From: Hymenobacter latericoloratus
GTDB taxonomy: Bacteria > Bacteroidota > Bacteroidia > Cytophagales > Hymenobacteraceae
Length of the DNA stretch: 64,000 nt
Assembly: GCF_014199535.1 (NCBI RefSeq)
Contig: NZ_JACHNV010000002.1
Span: 744,001 to 808,000, forward strand
Reading direction: 5' to 3'
Each line of letters begins with the position of its first letter. Position 1 is the first letter of the stretch. This document shows positions 17,695-26,236 of the stretch, one piece after another. The translations under genes were made by a program, and so were the position numbers. Below the pieces are notes generated by a model. The model was given only the letters and a program-made list of their open reading frames with translations, did not search any database and was not told the DNA's origin.

Positions 17695-17938
17695 GCGTAT
17701 TTCGGAATAGGACTTACGAAGTACGGGGAAAGTCGGAAAAGGTGGCTTTTGTTGCCGAAGAAACTGATTTACCCCGTTACTGGCAGGGGCTGGGGGCCGC
17801 CCGCGCCGGTAAGGCAAAACACCGGGCGGGGCGGGCTCGTTCCGCAGGACAAAACCTTGGCGACAGGGCCGCCCCCGGCCCACCGGCTCACGGTGGGCCA
17901 GTCCACGCTACAACTTCTAAACCTGCCTTGGTCTGAGC

Positions 17939-19234
17939 CTACGTGGTTTCCGGGGTAGGCGGCTGAATCTGGGTCCGTAGCTGCTGCACTTCCCGTTCCA
18001 GGGCCAGGGTGCGGAAGGTTACCTTCAGCTCCAGGTCCTGGTAGGAGCGCTCCAGCTGCTCCTGGAGCTGTTTGAGCTCCGTAATATCGGTGTTGGTGCC
18101 AAACCAGCGCAGCACCTGGCCCTGCTCGTTGCGAATGGGCACGGCCCGGGTCAGGAACCACCGGTATTCGCCCTGGTGGCTGCGCAGGGGAAACGTAAGT
18201 TCCCAAGGCTGCCCGGCGGGCCAGGCAGCGCGCACAAATTCCAGCACCCGGGCTACGTGGTCTGGGTGGTGAACCTTTTCCCAGCCCCAGCCGCGCATTT
18301 CTTCCAGGGTGCTACCCGTGTACTCGTACCAGCGCTGGTTGTACCAGGTAATATTGCCGTCGGGGAGGGCCATCCAGGCCAGTTGGGCGATGGTGTCGGC
18401 CATGGTCGTGAAGTCGGCCTCGCGCTGGCGCAGGGCTTTCTCCGCCTCCCGCTGGCGGGTTACGTCCTGCATGGCCCCAATCATGCGCAAGGGCTGGCCC
18501 TCGGCGTTGCGGGCTACGTGGCCGCGGTCCATCATGCTGGCATAGCTACCATCGGCCCGCTGAAAGCGGTATTCGTCGCTCCAGTCGGTGCGGCCCCCGT
18601 CAATGGCCTCATGGATGCCATGAACCACGCGCTCGGCATCGGCGGGGTGAATGTGCTCGTACCACCACTGAGCGGTAGTTAAGCGGGCCTCGGGGCCGTA
18701 GCCGAGCACGCGCTGCACGGCCGGGTTCCACTTCACCTCGTTGGTTTGCAGGTTCCACTCCCAAATGGCATCGTTGGTAGCCAGGGCCGCCAGGGCGTAG
18801 CGCTCCTCGCTCTGGCGCAGGGTTTCCTGCACCTGCTTCTGGCGGGTAATGTCGGTGATGGTACCAATAAAGCGCAGGGGCTGCGTGCGGGTGGCATCAA
18901 AGAAGGCCCGGCCCGTGGCCCGCACCCAGCGCACCTGCCCGCCGTCATGCTGGCCAATGGTGCGGTACTCAACATCGCAGGTGCCGGTGCCGGCCGGGTC
19001 GAGGGCTTGGGCTACTGCGGCTTCCGTAGCGGCCCGGTCGTCGGGGTGCAGGCCGCGCAGAAAGTCGTCGTAGGTGATAGTGGCCGTTGCGGGCAAGCCA
19101 AACAACTCCTTACAACGCGTGGACCAAATCAGCTCGCCGGTGGCCGGATTTAAATCCCAGGTGCCTACTCCGGCGGCATCCACTGCGGTTTGCAGGCGTT
19201 CGTAATCGGAAGAAAAAGCGGAAGGTGTACTCAT
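17939..19234 (-). CDS. Three-PAS-domain sensor without an output domain
   Basis: 431 residues with three PAS domains of the PAS_3 fold (about 12-130, 145-260 and 275-395). Each is followed by a PAC-type ending (GTITDITRQKQ, GAMQDVTRQRE, GTNTDITELKQ). The last ~35 residues (LKQLQEQLERSYQDLELKV ... REVQQLR) form a coiled coil of the type that normally leads into a histidine kinase, but the frame stops there. No transmembrane segment is present, so it is cytoplasmic. Nothing following in frame restores a kinase: the ~240 bp to mqo contains none. It may be a truncated kinase or a stand-alone partner. No ligand residues are obvious. Confidence 0.85.
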   Translation of the reverse strand: MSTPSAFSSDYERLQTAVDAAGVGTWDLNPATGELIWSTRCKELFGLPATATITYDDFLRGLHPDDRAATEAAVAQALDPAGTGTCDVEYRTIGQHDGGQVRWVRATGRAFFDATRTQPLRFIGTITDITRQKQVQETLRQSEERYALAALATNDAIWEWNLQTNEVKWNPAVQRVLGYGPEARLTTAQWWYEHIHPADAERVVHGIHEAIDGGRTDWSDEYRFQRADGSYASMMDRGHVARNAEGQPLRMIGAMQDVTRQREAEKALRQREADFTTMADTIAQLAWMALPDGNITWYNQRWYEYTGSTLEEMRGWGWEKVHHPDHVARVLEFVRAAWPAGQPWELTFPLRSHQGEYRWFLTRAVPIRNEQGQVLRWFGTNTDITELKQLQEQLERSYQDLELKVTFRTLALEREVQQLRTQIQPPTPETT

Positions 19235-19261
19235 GGGAGCGGAAAAACGAAAACAGCAAGC

Positions 19262-19621
19262 TTAGGGCTGCACTAGTTGCAACTCCATACCCGAGTGAAA
19301 GTAAAGCGTAAGCGCGCGGTGGGCGCCCGAGACGGAGCGCCGGAGGCGGGTAACCAAGGCCGTGGTGGTTTGCTCAGCCAGGCTGAGCTGCAGGTAGGGC
19401 CGGCTGAGCAGGGCATCGCGCTCCACTGACCAGCGCCCCAGCAGGGCTCCCTCATTCAACGCCACCACAAGCTGCTGAGGCTGCAACTGCAGTTGCGTGG
19501 TGCGGGCCAGCGCCGTGGCAGGATCCGCCTGGCTCAGCACCCGGCTGGCAACCCGCCACGTACCGGCCAACTCCTGGTCTGCCACTTGTTGCAGATTGAC
19601 ATCGAGTAGGGTTTCTGGCAT
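19262..19621 (-). CDS. Hypothetical protein, possibly coupled to the PAS sensor
   Basis: 119 residues, ATG at 19621, no signal peptide or membrane segment. It is leucine- and glutamine-rich, with strand-like repeats TTQLQLQPQQLVVALNEG and SRPYLQLSLAEQ. The character suggests a beta-rich fold, but no family is recognised. The stop is 27 bases before the PAS gene start on the same strand, so the two probably share a transcript, and a role with the PAS protein is conceivable. The region 19622-19832 above it holds no gene; it contains a 12-base palindrome ACCTGCGCAGGT at 19794-19805. Confidence 0.55.
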   Translation of the reverse strand: MPETLLDVNLQQVADQELAGTWRVASRVLSQADPATALARTTQLQLQPQQLVVALNEGALLGRWSVERDALLSRPYLQLSLAEQTTTALVTRLRRSVSGAHRALTLYFHSGMELQLVQP

Positions 19622-19832
19622 AGTAATGCGCTAATGCACTAAGCAAATGGCAGCAGCAAGATAGCCTCTGCTTATCGTTTCGCAGATATTGACCCAGGAC
19701 AAAAAATGACCTGCCCTTACCAGAAGCAGCTTACAAAGCCAGCGCCTGCTAACGTAAAATGTAGCGGATCAGAGGGTTGGATGCGGGTGGCTAACCTGCG
19801 CAGGTGTTACAAGCAGGCGCGGCGGGCAGCGC

Positions 19833-20375
19833 TTAGGCGGCCTCGTTGCTGGCCGCCTGCCGGGCGGCGTGGTACTGGGCCACCAGCGGGGTGCTGGCTA
19901 CAATGACCGTCGCGTAGCCTTTCGGCATTTCGGTGTAGAGCAGGCGCACTTGGGGGTTGGTCCACTGCTGGGCGGAGGTAGCGGCTACCTGGCCGGGGCC
20001 GTAAGTACGCGTGAGCAGGCCGTAAATACCCTGGCAGTTGGCCGGGCCCAGCACGCGCACTTCCACGCAGCAGAGCAGGCCTTTGTAAAAACCGTAGCTG
20101 ATGCCCGTAACGGCGTAGCCGCCAATAGTCAGGGCTTCGTCGGGGCGGGTGTAGTAGCTGATTTGCGAGCTGGTTGCCCGCCGCTCGGGCACCAGGCGCT
20201 TAAATTGCTTAAGCGGAGCGCCTAGCCAGGCCGCGCGCAGGTCGGCGGCCAGCTCCTTCCGGTGCGTGGCAGTAGCAGTAGGGGCTGCGGGGGGAGCCGG
20301 GGCGCCGGTAGCTGCCTGCGCGCTGCCGGAAGCGGCACTAAGTAAGGGCAGCAGGAAAAGGAGGCAGTGCTTCAT
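19833..20375 (-). CDS. Secreted protein of unknown function
   Basis: 180 residues from the ATG at 20375. The open frame extends ~860 bp further, but the N-terminal signal peptide MKHCLLFLLPLLSAASGSAQA marks the real start. The mature part has a helical start (KELAADLRAAW) and an alternating strand region (GYAVTGISYGFYKGLLCCVEVRVLG). A final YGPG...QWTNPQVRLLYTEMPKGYATVIV segment follows. This resembles Bacteroidota secreted proteins that track changes in another gene product by similar helix-strand blocks; no family can be named. There is no T9SS domain. The gene is divergent from the SDR gene, with 282 bp between them holding no gene. Confidence 0.75.
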   Translation of the reverse strand: MKHCLLFLLPLLSAASGSAQAATGAPAPPAAPTATATHRKELAADLRAAWLGAPLKQFKRLVPERRATSSQISYYTRPDEALTIGGYAVTGISYGFYKGLLCCVEVRVLGPANCQGIYGLLTRTYGPGQVAATSAQQWTNPQVRLLYTEMPKGYATVIVASTPLVAQYHAARQAASNEAA

Positions 20376-20657
20376 GAGCGGGCACCCAGGACCGGGCAGC
20401 TTGAGGGGCTGGACATCGAAGGGCGGAAGGTACATAAAAGTGCGGGGCAAACCCGCAGAAAAGTTACTTTTTGATTTTTCCGGCCCGCCGCAGCCATTTC
20501 CGCCGCCCGGTGGCAGGGCGGGGCCGTAGGTTATGGGCTGCGCTAACGCACCCCCAGGCGGTTTTTTCCGTAGCAGATTAACGGCCGCAACCATCAGCGC
20601 CGGATACTCGGGCGGGGGGCGTAGCCTTCCCCTTCTCTTACTACCCTTCCTCCTTTC

Positions 20658-21392
20658 ATGAACCTGACGGAAAATATAGTGCTCATTACGGGCGGCGGCT
20701 CGGGCATCGGGCTGGCGCTGGCCGAGCGGTTTCAGCGGGCGGGCAGCATGGTAATTGCCGTGGGCCGCCGCGAAGACAAGCTCCGGGAGGCCCAGCGGCG
20801 CCTGCCCGGCCTGCACATCCGGGCCTGCGACGTGGCCCAGGCCGCCGACCGGGTGGCCCTGGCTGAGTGGGCCCGCCAGGAGTTTCCCAACCTGAATGTG
20901 CTGGTGAATAACGCCGGTATCCAGCGGCGCTTTCAGCTCATGGAGGAAGAAGACTGGGAAACCCGTCGGCAGGAGCTGGTTATCAACGTGGAAGCGCCCA
21001 TTCACCTGACTACCCTGTTTATTCCGCAGCTGCGGGCGCAGGCCAACCCGGCCATCATCAACGTTACCTCGGGGCTGGCGTTTGCTCCCATGGCCCAGGC
21101 CCCCATCTACAGCGCCACCAAGGCGGCTCTGCACTCCTTCACGCTGTCGTTGCGGCATCAGCTGGCGGCTACCCCCATTCGGGTGCTGGAAGTGGTGCCC
21201 CCGGCCGTAAACACCGACCTCGGCGGGGCCGGCCTGCACACCTGGGGAGTACCCGTCGATGATTTCGCTGACTCCGTAATGCAGCGCCTAGCTGCCGGCG
21301 AGCAGGAGGTGGGCTACGGAACATCCGAGGAAATCCGCCGGGCTTCGCGGGAACAGATCGACGCCCGCTTCCAGCTCATCAACAACCGGTAA
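20658..21392 (+). CDS. SDR family oxidoreductase (DltE-like)
   Basis: 244 residues with a full classical SDR signature: cofactor motif TGGGSGIG (residues ~11-18), NNAG at ~89-92, catalytic Ser in NVTSGLAF and YSATK (Tyr/Lys) about 150-154. ATPIRVLEVVPPAVNTDL follows the active site, as in the DltE-type group. The basic residue pattern VGRRED after the second strand suggests NADPH preference. Cytoplasmic short-chain dehydrogenase/reductase; the substrate cannot be told. It is followed by a strong hairpin and then a convergent GNAT gene. Confidence 0.9.
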   Translation: MNLTENIVLITGGGSGIGLALAERFQRAGSMVIAVGRREDKLREAQRRLPGLHIRACDVAQAADRVALAEWARQEFPNLNVLVNNAGIQRRFQLMEEEDWETRRQELVINVEAPIHLTTLFIPQLRAQANPAIINVTSGLAFAPMAQAPIYSATKAALHSFTLSLRHQLAATPIRVLEVVPPAVNTDLGGAGLHTWGVPVDDFADSVMQRLAAGEQEVGYGTSEEIRRASREQIDARFQLINNR

Positions 21393-21420
21393 GCGGTGTG
21401 CTACCCCCTTCTGCAGCGCA

Positions 21421-21458
21421 AAGCCCCGAGCCGCAGTTAGATCAGCGGCTCGGGGCTT
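21421..21458. terminator. Hairpin terminator between convergent genes
   Basis: Fourteen-base perfect arms (21421-21434 and 21445-21458) with a 10-base loop between the SDR (plus) and GNAT (minus) genes. A T-tract is weak on both sides. Confidence 0.75.
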
Positions 21459-21482
21459 GGGTGTTATTGGAGGGGTAGGGGG

Positions 21483-22040
21483 TTAGGCCGTTGCCGCAGC
21501 TACTTGCACCGGGTGCAGGGCCTGCCACTCCGCTTTAAGCATGCTCATTTCCACCAGGCTCCAGTATTCGTCCTCGTACCGGAGCACGTCGCGGGAGCAG
21601 CCTTCCCGCTGCATGCCGGCGCGGTTGTAAGCCCGGATGGCGGCTTCGTTGAAGCTGTACACGCCCAAGGCAATACGGTGCAGGCCCAGCTGCTCGAAAC
21701 CAAAGCGCAGCACTTCCGTGAGCATGCGGGCGGCAAAGCCCTGGCCCCGCCACTGCGGATCGATAAACACCCGGCTCACGCGGGCCGCGCTGTTTTTCTG
21801 GCTGATGCTGCCCAGGGAAATATGGCCCACCACCGTTTCGGTAGTGGTGTCAATGGCCTTGAAGATAAATACATCTGAGGAGCCGGGCACGTTGCTATCC
21901 TGCAGGTACCAGTCCAGCTTGTCGGGGTTGAGGGGGTAGTTGAACATGGGGCCCGACCAGTTCATGAGCAGGTGGGGCGAGTCAATCCAGGTAATGAGTT
22001 GGTCGAAGTCAGAGGAAGTGAAATATTCCAGTCGGATCAT
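21483..22040 (-). CDS. GNAT-family N-acetyltransferase (RimJ/RimL-type)
   Basis: 185 residues using the ATG at 22040; 31 more in-frame codons lie upstream but would overlap a good promoter. It shows the GNAT core: HISLGSISQKNSAARVSRVFIDPQWRGQGFAARML contains the V-x-P-x-x-R-G-x-G-x-A acetyl-CoA-binding loop (R/QxxGxG/A). LHRIALGVYSFNEAAIRAYNRAGMQREG is the C-terminal RimJ/RimL-like element. It would acetylate an amine, perhaps a protein N-terminus, in the cytoplasm. The target is unknown. A consensus promoter lies 60 bases upstream. Confidence 0.88.
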   Translation of the reverse strand: MIRLEYFTSSDFDQLITWIDSPHLLMNWSGPMFNYPLNPDKLDWYLQDSNVPGSSDVFIFKAIDTTTETVVGHISLGSISQKNSAARVSRVFIDPQWRGQGFAARMLTEVLRFGFEQLGLHRIALGVYSFNEAAIRAYNRAGMQREGCSRDVLRYEDEYWSLVEMSMLKAEWQALHPVQVAAATA

Positions 22041-22099
22041 GCCATACGAGAGCAGCTTATTTCTTATGGGTATAGTACCATAACTGGCTGCGTAATCTA

Positions 22100-22133
22100 C
22101 AAATATAAGGCTGAAAAGCTGATTTTTGTTCAA
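22100..22133 (-). promoter_or_regulatory. Bacteroidota-type promoter of the GNAT gene
   Basis: On minus: TTG (22133-22131), 23-base spacer, TATATTTG (22107-22100), a perfect TAnnTTTG -7 box. The predicted start point near 22093 supports translation from 22040. Confidence 0.65.
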
Positions 22134-22144
22134 TTTATTGCTGG

Positions 22145-23239
22145 TTAATCATCGCCGGGCGCCGGGGTAAACGGCTGATCCGGCGCTGCTACCAGGGTGC
22201 GGGTTTTGGGCAGGCTTTCGGGGTAGTGCTGCTGAATAAAAAGCACCAGCTGCTCGCGCACCGCGCACCGCAAGTCGAAGGCCCGGCTGGAGTTGGAGGC
22301 ACTCACCAGGCAGCGCAGCTCCAGGGTGCGCTCCTTGGAATCGGTGACTTGCAGCACGCACACGCGCCCGTCCCAGAGCGGATTTTCCTCTACCAGGCGC
22401 TGCAGCTCGGTGCGCACGGCTTCTACCGGAATGGTGTAGTCGGTGTATAGGAACACGGTGCCCAGTAGCTGGGAGGTGGTGCGGGTCCAGTTCTGGAAGG
22501 GCTTCTCAATGAAATAGTTGAGGGGCAGCACCAGGCGCCGCTCGTCCCAGATGCGCAGCACCACGTAGGTAAACGTAATTTCCTCTACCCGGCCCCACTC
22601 GCCCTCCACCACCAGCACGTCATCGAGCCGGATGGGCTGGGTGAAGGCAATCTGGAAGCCGGCCAGCAGGTTGCTGATGGAGCGCTGCGCCGCGAAGCCC
22701 ACAATCACGCTGGCAATGCCGGCCGAGGTGAGCAAACCCGTCCCGATTTTGCGCACCGTGGCAAAGCTCATGAGTACCAGGGCCGTAGCCACGAAAATAA
22801 TGAGCGTGACGGCCAGCTTCTTCACGAACTGCAGCTGAGTAAACAGCTTGCGCACCCGCAGGTTGTCGTCGTCGGTGAGGCGGTAGTGGTGCTGCACCAG
22901 GTCTTCCACCACATCCACGGTTTTGACCAGGCCCCAGGCAAAGGTGGTGAGCAGGGCCGTTTCCACCAGGCGGCGGGCCACCTCCAGGGCGCGGTCTTCG
23001 AGGCGGGTGAGGGGTAGCACAAAGGACAACACCAGCACCGGAAAAAACCAGGCGCTGGGTCGGCTCAGGTGTTGCAGAACTGACTGGGCCAGCAGGGCGG
23101 GCTCGCGCCGGTTGTAAGCTGCCAACAGCCAGAAAGCCAGCTGCTTCAGTAGCCAGCCGGCCACCAGGCTACCCGCCACTACGGCCGTGGCGTGCATAAT
23201 CAGGCGCAGCTGCTGCAGATCAGAAAAGAAGTCAGACAT
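22145..23239 (-). CDS. MscS-family mechanosensitive ion channel
   Basis: 364 residues from ATG 23239; a GTG at 23245 is in frame two codons earlier. Several hydrophobic segments precede the pore-lining helix (about residues 20-180). The channel signature IGTGLLTSAGIASVIVGFAAQRSISNLLAGFQIAFTQPIRLDD contains the A/G-rich pore helix and the start of the beta domain. The C-terminal half (VVLRIWDERRLVLPLNYFIEKPFQNW...) is the typical MscS beta and alpha/beta vestibule. It releases ions during hypo-osmotic shock at the inner membrane. It is 104 bp before the GNAT gene on the same strand, but the latter has its own promoter. Confidence 0.93.
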   Translation of the reverse strand: MSDFFSDLQQLRLIMHATAVVAGSLVAGWLLKQLAFWLLAAYNRREPALLAQSVLQHLSRPSAWFFPVLVLSFVLPLTRLEDRALEVARRLVETALLTTFAWGLVKTVDVVEDLVQHHYRLTDDDNLRVRKLFTQLQFVKKLAVTLIIFVATALVLMSFATVRKIGTGLLTSAGIASVIVGFAAQRSISNLLAGFQIAFTQPIRLDDVLVVEGEWGRVEEITFTYVVLRIWDERRLVLPLNYFIEKPFQNWTRTTSQLLGTVFLYTDYTIPVEAVRTELQRLVEENPLWDGRVCVLQVTDSKERTLELRCLVSASNSSRAFDLRCAVREQLVLFIQQHYPESLPKTRTLVAAPDQPFTPAPGDD

Positions 23240-23329
23240 AGGCACCGGCCGGGCAGCATTGGGCCGCGGCCGGGTGGTTTTTCTACCCGAAAGCTGCCGG
23301 AAAGGTTAGCCCGGCCCGGTGGGGCGGGG

Positions 23330-23920
23330 CTAGCCCAACTGGGCCCCGCGCCGCTGCAGTTCCTGCCGGGCCCGGGCATAGCCCTCGGCCGAAATAGCCC
23401 GGGTGGCCGCTTCCAGAAACCGCACCTGGAAACCTTCCTGCAGGGCATCTAGGGCCGAGAAGTTCACGCAAAAATCGGCGGCCAGGCCGCAGAGGTGTAC
23501 CTCCCGCACCCCGCGCCCCCGGAGGTAGTCGGCCAGCCCCGTGCTTTTGCGGTGGCCGTTGTCGAAGAAGCCGCTGTACGAGTCGATTTCGGGGTTGGTG
23601 CCCTTGCGGAAAATGGCCTCGATGCGGTGCTGGTCCAGGGCGGGGATGAACTCGGCCCCGGCGGTACCCTGCACGCAGTGGTCGGGCCAGAGGGTTTGGG
23701 GCAGACCATGCAGGTCAATCTGCTCGAAGGGCTGGCGGCCGGGGTGCTGGCTGGCAAAGCTCTGGTGGTCAGCCGGGTGCCAGTCCTGGGTAGCCACCAC
23801 CAGGTCATAGGCCGGCTGCAGCTCGTTGGCGAGAGAAATGATTTCGTTGCCACCGGGCACGGCCAGGGAGCCGCCCGGCAGGAAGTCGTTCTGAATATCA
23901 ATCAGCAGCAGAGCTTTCAT
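23330..23920 (-). CDS. pncA: Nicotinamidase/pyrazinamidase
   Basis: 196 residues, matching the family length. ALLLIDIQNDFLPGGSLAV holds catalytic Asp8 and the substrate-binding segment. ATQDWHPADHQSFAS supplies the metal-binding Asp/His set (DWHP, HxSF). FRKGTNPEIDSYSGFFD provides the Lys, and LCGLAADFCV the nucleophilic Cys. It hydrolyses nicotinamide to nicotinate for NAD salvage in the cytoplasm. It starts ~90 bp upstream of mscS on the same strand, so co-transcription is possible. No regulatory site was noticed. Confidence 0.95.
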   Translation of the reverse strand: MKALLLIDIQNDFLPGGSLAVPGGNEIISLANELQPAYDLVVATQDWHPADHQSFASQHPGRQPFEQIDLHGLPQTLWPDHCVQGTAGAEFIPALDQHRIEAIFRKGTNPEIDSYSGFFDNGHRKSTGLADYLRGRGVREVHLCGLAADFCVNFSALDALQEGFQVRFLEAATRAISAEGYARARQELQRRGAQLG

Positions 23921-24070
23921 GCAAACAGGAAAAAAGCGGGGGAGTAGAAATTTGCCGGCCCAAATTAGGAAGGCGGAAACTCAATTAGGGATGGGCATGA
24001 AGTAGCCTCCGTAGTACTCTATTCGTATTTCTTAGGACTAAGTTAGCCTCGCTCTTGCTATTTCCTTTTT

Positions 24071-24499
24071 ATGAACTTGTTGCATCATCTGATTTACCAA
24101 AGCGAAGTGGTGGCGCCTTTGTCGGAGGCGGAGCTGGGGCGCCTGCTGGAGCAGTGCCGCCACCATAACCAGGCAGCGAGCATCACGGGAATACTGCTTT
24201 TTGACGGGAGTCGTTTTTTGCAGGTGTTGGAAGGGCCGCCCAAGGCCGTGGCCGACGTATTCAGCCGCATCCACGCAGATTGCCGCCATACGGCCGTGCA
24301 GGTGCTGGCCGATGGCCCCATTGCGCACCGGCAGTTTGCCGGCTGGGCCATTGGTCTGGTAAACGATGTGCGTGAGCCTGCCGCCCTGGGGTACAGGGAC
24401 CTGCCCGGCCTGCACACCGTTACCGATGCGGCCCTATGGCTGCTGATTCGGGAGTTTCAGGCCAACACCCTCCGGGCGCGCCGGTTTGTGGCCTCGTAA
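24071..24499 (+). CDS. BLUF-domain blue-light photoreceptor
   Basis: 142 residues: a BLUF domain (~1-95) plus a short C-terminal helical cap, as in the small single-domain group. The FAD-contacting set is intact: Tyr9 in LIYQS, Asn33 in HNQAASITGILLF and Gln51 in RFLQVLEGP. In characterised BLUF proteins, blue light rearranges the Tyr-Gln hydrogen bonds to flavin. There is no attached output domain, so it must signal by protein contact. No partner (EAL, PapB/PixE-like) is adjacent. Start ATG 24071. Confidence 0.92.
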   Translation: MNLLHHLIYQSEVVAPLSEAELGRLLEQCRHHNQAASITGILLFDGSRFLQVLEGPPKAVADVFSRIHADCRHTAVQVLADGPIAHRQFAGWAIGLVNDVREPAALGYRDLPGLHTVTDAALWLLIREFQANTLRARRFVAS

Positions 24500-24683
24500 A
24501 CGATAGGCGGCGCGGTGGAGAAACCAGCGGAGCGCCGCTGGCTGGTAAGTGGCCTATTGCGCGTCAGCCGCTCGCACGGAGCCTGATTGCCGCCGTGTGT
24601 GGTTCAGGCCGGATTCATGCTACCTTGCGGGCCGTGGGCAGCAGCTGAGCCGCCGGTGGTGTGGCTGCAGGCCCGGTTTGCGT

Positions 24684-25607
24684 ATGACACTTTTCTCGAC
24701 TCCGCGTACTGTATGCTTGCTGCTGCTGCTAACTCTGGCCTTGGGTAGCCGGGCGCAGGGCCCCGCGCGGGCGGTGGCCGGCACCCAAGTGTGGCTGGTG
24801 CCCCCGGCGGGCTTCACGGCCACCCCCGGCCTGCCCGGTTTCCGGCGGGGCGAGGCCGTGCTGCAGGTGTACGACGTGAAGGGCGGCAACTACTACCGCC
24901 AGGCCGCCGGCTTCAACCAGGCCCGGTTTGCGGCGCGCGGGGGCAAGGTGCTGGATTTTCGGGAGGTGCCTGGGGCCTACCCCGCCCGCCTGGCCCGGGT
25001 GCAGCTCACGCCCACCCAGGAGTCGGTGCAGCTGCTCTTCGGCGACTCTACTTTTGCCGTGCTGCTCGATGCCCGCTACCCCGCCGCCGATACGGCCCTG
25101 GCTACGGCCCTGCGGCGCAGCCTGCTGACGGCTACCTACCAGAAAGCCAGCGGCGCCGGTCCGGCCTCGCTGGCTGGGGCGGTTTTCGGGCTGGACGAGA
25201 AAAAGTCGCCGTTTGCGTTGGCTGAAATCCGCGCCGGGCAGTACCTCTACACCCTGGGCGGCCAGCGCAAACCCGACGACGGCCCGGAGCCAACCGTAAC
25301 GGTCCTGACGCTGCCCTACAACCCCTCCCTAACCGCCGCCGACATCAGCCAGCAGGCCCTGAGCCGCCGAACGGGCCTGGCCGGTTACACCGCCCGCAAA
25401 ATGTCCTCGGCCAAAGTCAATGACCTGGTTACCTACGAAACCGAAGGCTTCGCGCAACTGCAAGGCCAGCGGGTGCTGGTGTATCAGCAGGTCAGCATTA
25501 TCGGGAGCACGGCCGTGGCCCTGCAGGGCCTGGCCCGCCAGGATTTCGAGGCGGCACTGGCCCAGTTCAAATCCCTGACGCACACCATCACGGCCTGCGG
25601 GAAGTAG
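24684..25607 (+). CDS. Secreted protein of unknown function
   Basis: 307 residues from the ATG at 24684, chosen because a clear signal peptide follows (VCLLLLLTLALGSRAQG). The region 24500-24683 contains no gene. The mature protein alternates strands and helices: TQVWLVPPAGFTATPGLPGFRRGEAVLQVYDVKGGNYY, an internal VQLLFGDSTFAVLLDARYP, and a C-terminal LVYQQVSIIGSTAVALQGLARQDFEAAL helix. This looks like two related halves that sense or carry a small ligand, but I recognise no family. There is no T9SS tail or lipobox, so it is probably periplasmic. Confidence 0.8.
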   Translation: MTLFSTPRTVCLLLLLTLALGSRAQGPARAVAGTQVWLVPPAGFTATPGLPGFRRGEAVLQVYDVKGGNYYRQAAGFNQARFAARGGKVLDFREVPGAYPARLARVQLTPTQESVQLLFGDSTFAVLLDARYPAADTALATALRRSLLTATYQKASGAGPASLAGAVFGLDEKKSPFALAEIRAGQYLYTLGGQRKPDDGPEPTVTVLTLPYNPSLTAADISQQALSRRTGLAGYTARKMSSAKVNDLVTYETEGFAQLQGQRVLVYQQVSIIGSTAVALQGLARQDFEAALAQFKSLTHTITACGK

Positions 25608-25635
25608 CGGCCAGGGCTGGTGTTGGGGCTTACCA

Positions 25636-26154
25636 TCAGCCCACAAACGGGAACTGCTGCAGCTGCTCCCAGGGGCCGTTGCGGTACGCCCAGAGGGTGA
25701 GCCCCGTGCCGGCAGCTTCGAACGGCATGAACTCCGCGGTAAGCTGCTGGTGTAGGGCGCGGGCCACGGCAGGCTCTACTTTATTCTGCACCGTAATGTG
25801 GGGCTTAAGCCGTTGCTGATCTTGGGGCGTCAGCCAGGCGGCCCAAGCCGTTTGCAGGCTCCGGTGCAGCTGCAGCAGCTCGGGGTTGTGCAGGTCGTAG
25901 GCCACGCCACGGCCCAGAAACCGTAACCCCGCCACCTGCAGGGGGAGGGGTGGGGTAGTAGCCGCCACCCGGGCCAGGTACTCGGTAATAGCCCGCGCCT
26001 CAGGGCCCGGTAAGTGATGAAACAGCGTAACGTGGGCCTGCAGATAGTTGCGCTCGGGCGGGAAATACTGCTGGCGCAGGGCGTTAAAGTGGGCCTGAGC
26101 CGCTTCGTCGAGGGTAAGGGTCAGGATAAGCGGCGCATCAAGGGGTAGGAGCAT
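25636..26154 (-). CDS. 2H phosphoesterase (2'-5' RNA ligase/LigT-like)
   Basis: 172 residues with the two defining HxTx motifs: HVTLFH (about residue 41) and HITVQN (~119), which form the catalytic pair of the 2H superfamily. Family members act on 2'-5' linkages or cyclic phosphodiesters in RNA. The spacing and length match the bacterial LigT/YjcG-like group. Cytoplasmic; the substrate is unknown. It converges with the secreted gene upstream in plus orientation, 28 bp away, and is divergent from the methyltransferase gene at 26237. Confidence 0.88.
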   Translation of the reverse strand: MLLPLDAPLILTLTLDEAAQAHFNALRQQYFPPERNYLQAHVTLFHHLPGPEARAITEYLARVAATTPPLPLQVAGLRFLGRGVAYDLHNPELLQLHRSLQTAWAAWLTPQDQQRLKPHITVQNKVEPAVARALHQQLTAEFMPFEAAGTGLTLWAYRNGPWEQLQQFPFVG

Positions 26155-26236
26155 AGCGAAGGTTGGTCGGCACGGACTAGCAGTACGGCTGTGGGCGCGG
26201 CGTGGCTATGATGGGGGGCTTTCCTACCTTGCTGCC

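Noticed and set aside
20376..21239. N-terminal extension of the secreted unknown (19833-20375)
   Set aside because: The signal peptide marks the start at 20375, and the extension overlaps the SDR gene on the other strand.
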